Shown in pieces: positions 61,933-64,000 of a stretch of 64,000 nucleotides of DNA. A program made the position numbers and the translations under genes. The stretch is taken from the NCBI RefSeq assembly GCF_022513585.1, contig NZ_JAKWBF010000004.1, positions 178,611 to 242,610 on the forward strand, given 5' to 3'. The first letter of the stretch is position 1, and every line of letters begins with the position of its first letter. The notes beneath the pieces are model-generated. The model was not told the origin of the DNA. It was given only the letters and a program-made list of their open reading frames with translations, and ran no database searches. This DNA comes from Gordonia gummivorans (lineage in GTDB: Bacteria > Actinomycetota > Actinomycetes > Mycobacteriales > Mycobacteriaceae).

Positions 61933-63051
61933 TCAGATGTCGATGTCGACGTCGCCGACCGGGGCGTTGATGCAGAGCTGGATCTGTTTGTCGGCTTCGG
62001 TGTCGAGTTCTCCGGTCAGCACATTGCGGGTGCATCCGGAGAGCTTGGTCGCGGTGCATGAGAAGCAGATGCCCATGCGGCATCCGGACTCGGGCGTCAG
62101 GCCGGCCGATTCGGCCTGATCGAGGATCGGACGACCGTCGTTGGTCGTGGTGGCGCCGGAGGCGAGGAAGGCCAGTTCGCCGGTGATCGGTTCGTCGGGG
62201 TCGACGGCGATCGGTGCGGCGAGGGTGAATGCCTCGGTGTGCAGCGGCCGATGCAGTCCTGCGGCCTCGTGGAAGTCCGACACGGCGTCCATCAGGGCTC
62301 CGGGGCCGCACACGAACACGTCCGCGTCGACCAGGTCGGCGACGCCATCGAGATGCGCTTCGCTGAAATGGTCGTCATCGACTCGCGTGTAGTAGCAGCG
62401 CAGGTCGAGGTTCGGATTCACCGCCGCCAGCGATGCGAGTGCGGCACGGTATGCGGCCTCGCGGGGTGTCGGCGCGTAGTGCACAAAGGTGATCGGTCCG
62501 TCGTAGTCGTCGGACAGCAGTGTGCGCAGCATTGAGAGTACAGGTGTAACACCGCTGCCGCCGCTGATGAAGACGACCGAACGAGGATCGGACTCAGGCA
62601 GGGTGAACTCGCCCTGGGCTTGCGACAGGCCGACGACGTCGCCCGCGCGGGCCGTGGCGGCCAAGTGACGGGAGACAAAGCCGTCGTCGTGGGCAGCGAT
62701 GGTGAGTTCGATGTCGCCGTCGCGTCCCGCGGCATTGGCCGGCGAGAAGCAGCGGCTGTGCCGAACGCCGTCGATGACGACGCTGAGCTGCACAAACTGG
62801 CCTGCTCGGTGTCCCTTCCACTGCCGCGTGGGCCGCAGTTGGAGGCGTACAGTGTGCGGGGTGGGGTGCTCGACGCGGACGATCTGCGCACGCAGGTCGC
62901 GCCAGGTCAGCATCGGGTCGATGAGTTCGAGGTAGCGATCCACCGGATGCGGCGACATTGCCGCTTCGACGATGGAACCGAACCAACGGTTGAGTCGGCC
63001 GGTCGACGCGGTGGCGTCGGCGGTGCGAGTTTGGGGGGTGCGGATGCTCAT
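61933..63051 (-). CDS. Ferredoxin-type oxidoreductase (Rv3230c-like desaturase electron donor)
   Basis: This 372-residue protein has an FAD-binding domain (HSRCFSPANAA), an NADPH domain (VVFISGGSGVTPVLSMLRTL; VFVCGPGALMDAV) and a C-terminal 2Fe-2S ferredoxin domain with Cys ligands in GCRMGICFSC and a later Cys (LCINAP). In M. tuberculosis Rv3230c feeds electrons to DesA3. ATG at 63051 follows a GGAG site. A palindromic operator lies upstream and a TetR gene is divergent, so expression is probably regulated by fatty acids. Confidence 0.94.
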   Translation of the reverse strand: MSIRTPQTRTADATASTGRLNRWFGSIVEAAMSPHPVDRYLELIDPMLTWRDLRAQIVRVEHPTPHTVRLQLRPTRQWKGHRAGQFVQLSVVIDGVRHSRCFSPANAAGRDGDIELTIAAHDDGFVSRHLAATARAGDVVGLSQAQGEFTLPESDPRSVVFISGGSGVTPVLSMLRTLLSDDYDGPITFVHYAPTPREAAYRAALASLAAVNPNLDLRCYYTRVDDDHFSEAHLDGVADLVDADVFVCGPGALMDAVSDFHEAAGLHRPLHTEAFTLAAPIAVDPDEPITGELAFLASGATTTNDGRPILDQAESAGLTPESGCRMGICFSCTATKLSGCTRNVLTGELDTEADKQIQLCINAPVGDVDIDI

Positions 63052-63078
63052 GGGCTGGCTCCGTTCTGGGTTGTTTCA

Positions 63079-63094
63079 GTGAACAACTGTACAC
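63079..63094. promoter_or_regulatory. Palindromic operator upstream of the desaturase operon
   Basis: GTGAACAACTGTACAC is an inverted repeat of the form GTGnACAnnTGTnCAC. It lies 28 bp upstream of the reductase start and in the 156-bp gap shared with a divergent TetR gene. It resembles operators of TetR regulators that sense acyl-CoA (DesT type in Pseudomonas) in position and half-site (GTGAAC). It is probably bound by the TetR at 63208. Confidence 0.7.
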
Positions 63095-63207
63095 GGAAAA
63101 GTGTGACACACGGGCGCGGTGCCGCGTCAAGGGTTGATTGCCGTGACGGCTGTCACTTGGCGCGGAGGGTCGTGCCCGAATGTGCCGGCAGCACCACTTA
63201 GACTCGG

Positions 63208-63870
63208 ATGGTGACCCGGACGCGACACACGAGCCAGCGTGAGACGCAGTCGCGTGCCGACAAGAAGAACCAGACGCGTCAGGCTCTCCTCGACACGACG
63301 TTGACCCTGGTGGGTGAGCGCAGCTTCGGGAGCATCAGCCTGCGTGAGGTGGCACGTGGCGCCGGAATCGTGCCGACGGCCTTCTACCGCCACTTCGCGT
63401 CGATGGAGGATCTGGGCGTCACCCTGGTCGAGGATTCGATGCGGGTGCTGCGTCGTGCGTTGCGGGACGGTCGGCGTGATCTGGCCAGTCGTCAGGCGCT
63501 GCCGACCGCGCAGAATTCACTCGCCATCCTCTTGCGGCACGTCCACGAGAACGAACCCGCGTTCCGCTTCCTGATCCGCGAACAACATGGCGGGATCGCC
63601 GACGTTCGACGCGCCATCGACACCGAATTGCGGCTGTTCTCCAAGGAACTCGCCATCGACCTCGCGCGGATGCCCGCCCTCGTCGGGTGGGAGGCCGAGG
63701 ACCTCGAACTCGCCGCCGACCTCATCGTCACCATCATGCTGACCGCCGTCGCGGATCTGATCGACGGTGAGTACCGGGGGCGCGATGCCGAGCGCGACGT
63801 CGTCGAACGCACCGAACGCCAACTCGTCATGGTGTTCCTCGGCATGGGGCAGTGGCGTACCGGCGGTTGA
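63208..63870 (+). CDS. TetR family regulator, probable controller of the desaturase operon
   Basis: This 220-residue regulator has the helix-turn-helix RQALLDTTLTLVGERSFGSISLREVARGAGIVPTAFYRHFASMEDL. The phrase GIVPTAFYRHF is typical of the TetR group that includes fatty-acid desaturation and biosynthesis regulators such as DesT, AlkX and FasR. The C-terminal domain would bind an acyl-CoA. It is divergent from the reductase-desaturase pair, with one clear palindrome between. The start codon is taken as GTG or ATG at 63208 (MVTRTRHTSQRE). Confidence 0.9.
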   Translation: MVTRTRHTSQRETQSRADKKNQTRQALLDTTLTLVGERSFGSISLREVARGAGIVPTAFYRHFASMEDLGVTLVEDSMRVLRRALRDGRRDLASRQALPTAQNSLAILLRHVHENEPAFRFLIREQHGGIADVRRAIDTELRLFSKELAIDLARMPALVGWEAEDLELAADLIVTIMLTAVADLIDGEYRGRDAERDVVERTERQLVMVFLGMGQWRTGG

Positions 63871-63933
63871 TTCGACGAGTCAGGTGACCATCCCGCTGAC
63901 CGGGGCAAATGTAATGGACCCGGCCGCGGCCGT

Positions 63934-64000
63934 CCCACTAAATCTAGGGGAGGAAGTTTGTTCCCCGATGTTCGGAGTCGCCCCCTGGAAAGTCGGAATT
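63934..64000. repeat. Triple-hairpin palindromic element, copy D (cut by window end)
   Basis: The sequence CCACTAAATCTAGGGGAGGA matches the left ends of copies A and C. It continues through a stem (AGTTTGTTCCCC) and the GTCGCCCCC spacer before the window stops. About 40 bp before it lies CTGACCGGGGCAAAT, which resembles CTGACCTGGGCAAAT upstream of copy A. Confidence 0.75.

Noticed and set aside
60450..61970. Open plus-strand frame of 506 codons opposite the desaturase
   Set aside because: The desaturase carries all three His boxes on the minus strand. The plus frame has only low-complexity Val/Asp/His sequence.

Overview
The window is high-GC chromosomal DNA from a mycolic-acid actinobacterium (order Mycobacteriales). 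Gordonia or a close relative is my inference from gene content and intergenic repeats; no rRNA or species marker is present. The backbone follows the order known in Mycobacterium tuberculosis (Rv1014c-Rv1026): pth, rplY, prs, glmU, mfd, mazG, an LpqU-like lipoprotein, eno, a FtsB/DivIC-like gene, a DUF501 gene and ppx. Accessory blocks are inserted between these genes. No CRISPR array, prophage, insertion sequence or rRNA operon is seen.

Layout. 1-8.2 kb: ABC-F ATPase fragment, secreted SGNH hydrolase, divergent acyl-CoA dehydrogenase and thiolase sharing a palindromic control region, alpha/beta hydrolase, second ABC-F ATPase, 3-hydroxyisobutyryl-CoA hydrolase. 8.2-16 kb: lipoprotein, prfC, a DUF559/AbiEi-like gene between two copies of a 39-bp hairpin repeat, and a DrrAB-type exporter flanked by two FabH-like synthases. 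16.6-25.2 kb: SLC13-type permease, pth, rplY, a limonene-epoxide-hydrolase-like enzyme, a GYF/TM2 membrane protein, ArsC-like reductase, MFS exporter, prs, glmU. 25.4-31.7 kb: FabG-like reductase, tRNA-Gln, a decayed regulator-like frame, VKOR protein, DHA2 exporter with a divergent TetR and twin operators, AurF-like diiron oxygenase. 31.7-38.3 kb: a four-gene OpuC/ProU-type ABC operon with 4-bp overlaps, an NTF2-like protein, TetR, a small ESX-like/membrane locus, a DODA-type dioxygenase. 38.4-44.4 kb: mfd, M48 protease, mazG. 44.4-49.7 kb: a sulfatase, then an Stf0 sulfotransferase translationally coupled to cysD and cysNC. 50-53.5 kb: EfeUOB iron uptake behind a probable IdeR/DtxR box. 53.7-58.7 kb: lpqU-eno-ftsB-DUF501-ppx. 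58.7-64 kb: DUF4395 and methyltransferase genes bracketed by a 37-bp inverted repeat, then a DesA3-type desaturase with its reductase and a divergent TetR.

The most unusual content is intergenic. At least four copies of a roughly 115-123 bp element made of three consecutive hairpins with near-perfect terminal inverted repeats lie at 4.2, 16.1, 54.7 and 63.9 kb. Two copies sit in a larger mosaic (S1, hairpin element, M) that has been inserted in opposite orientations. Other palindromic families occur at 42.0 and 49.8 kb (convergent gene ends), at 54.5 and 55.0 kb, and at 22.6 kb. Tandem repeats lie at 5.58 kb (in-frame inside an ABC-F gene), 14.7 kb (3-prime gene end triplicated) and 49.7 kb (17-bp units).

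All calls come from reading the sequence and recognising families. No database search, folding calculation or alignment program was run.
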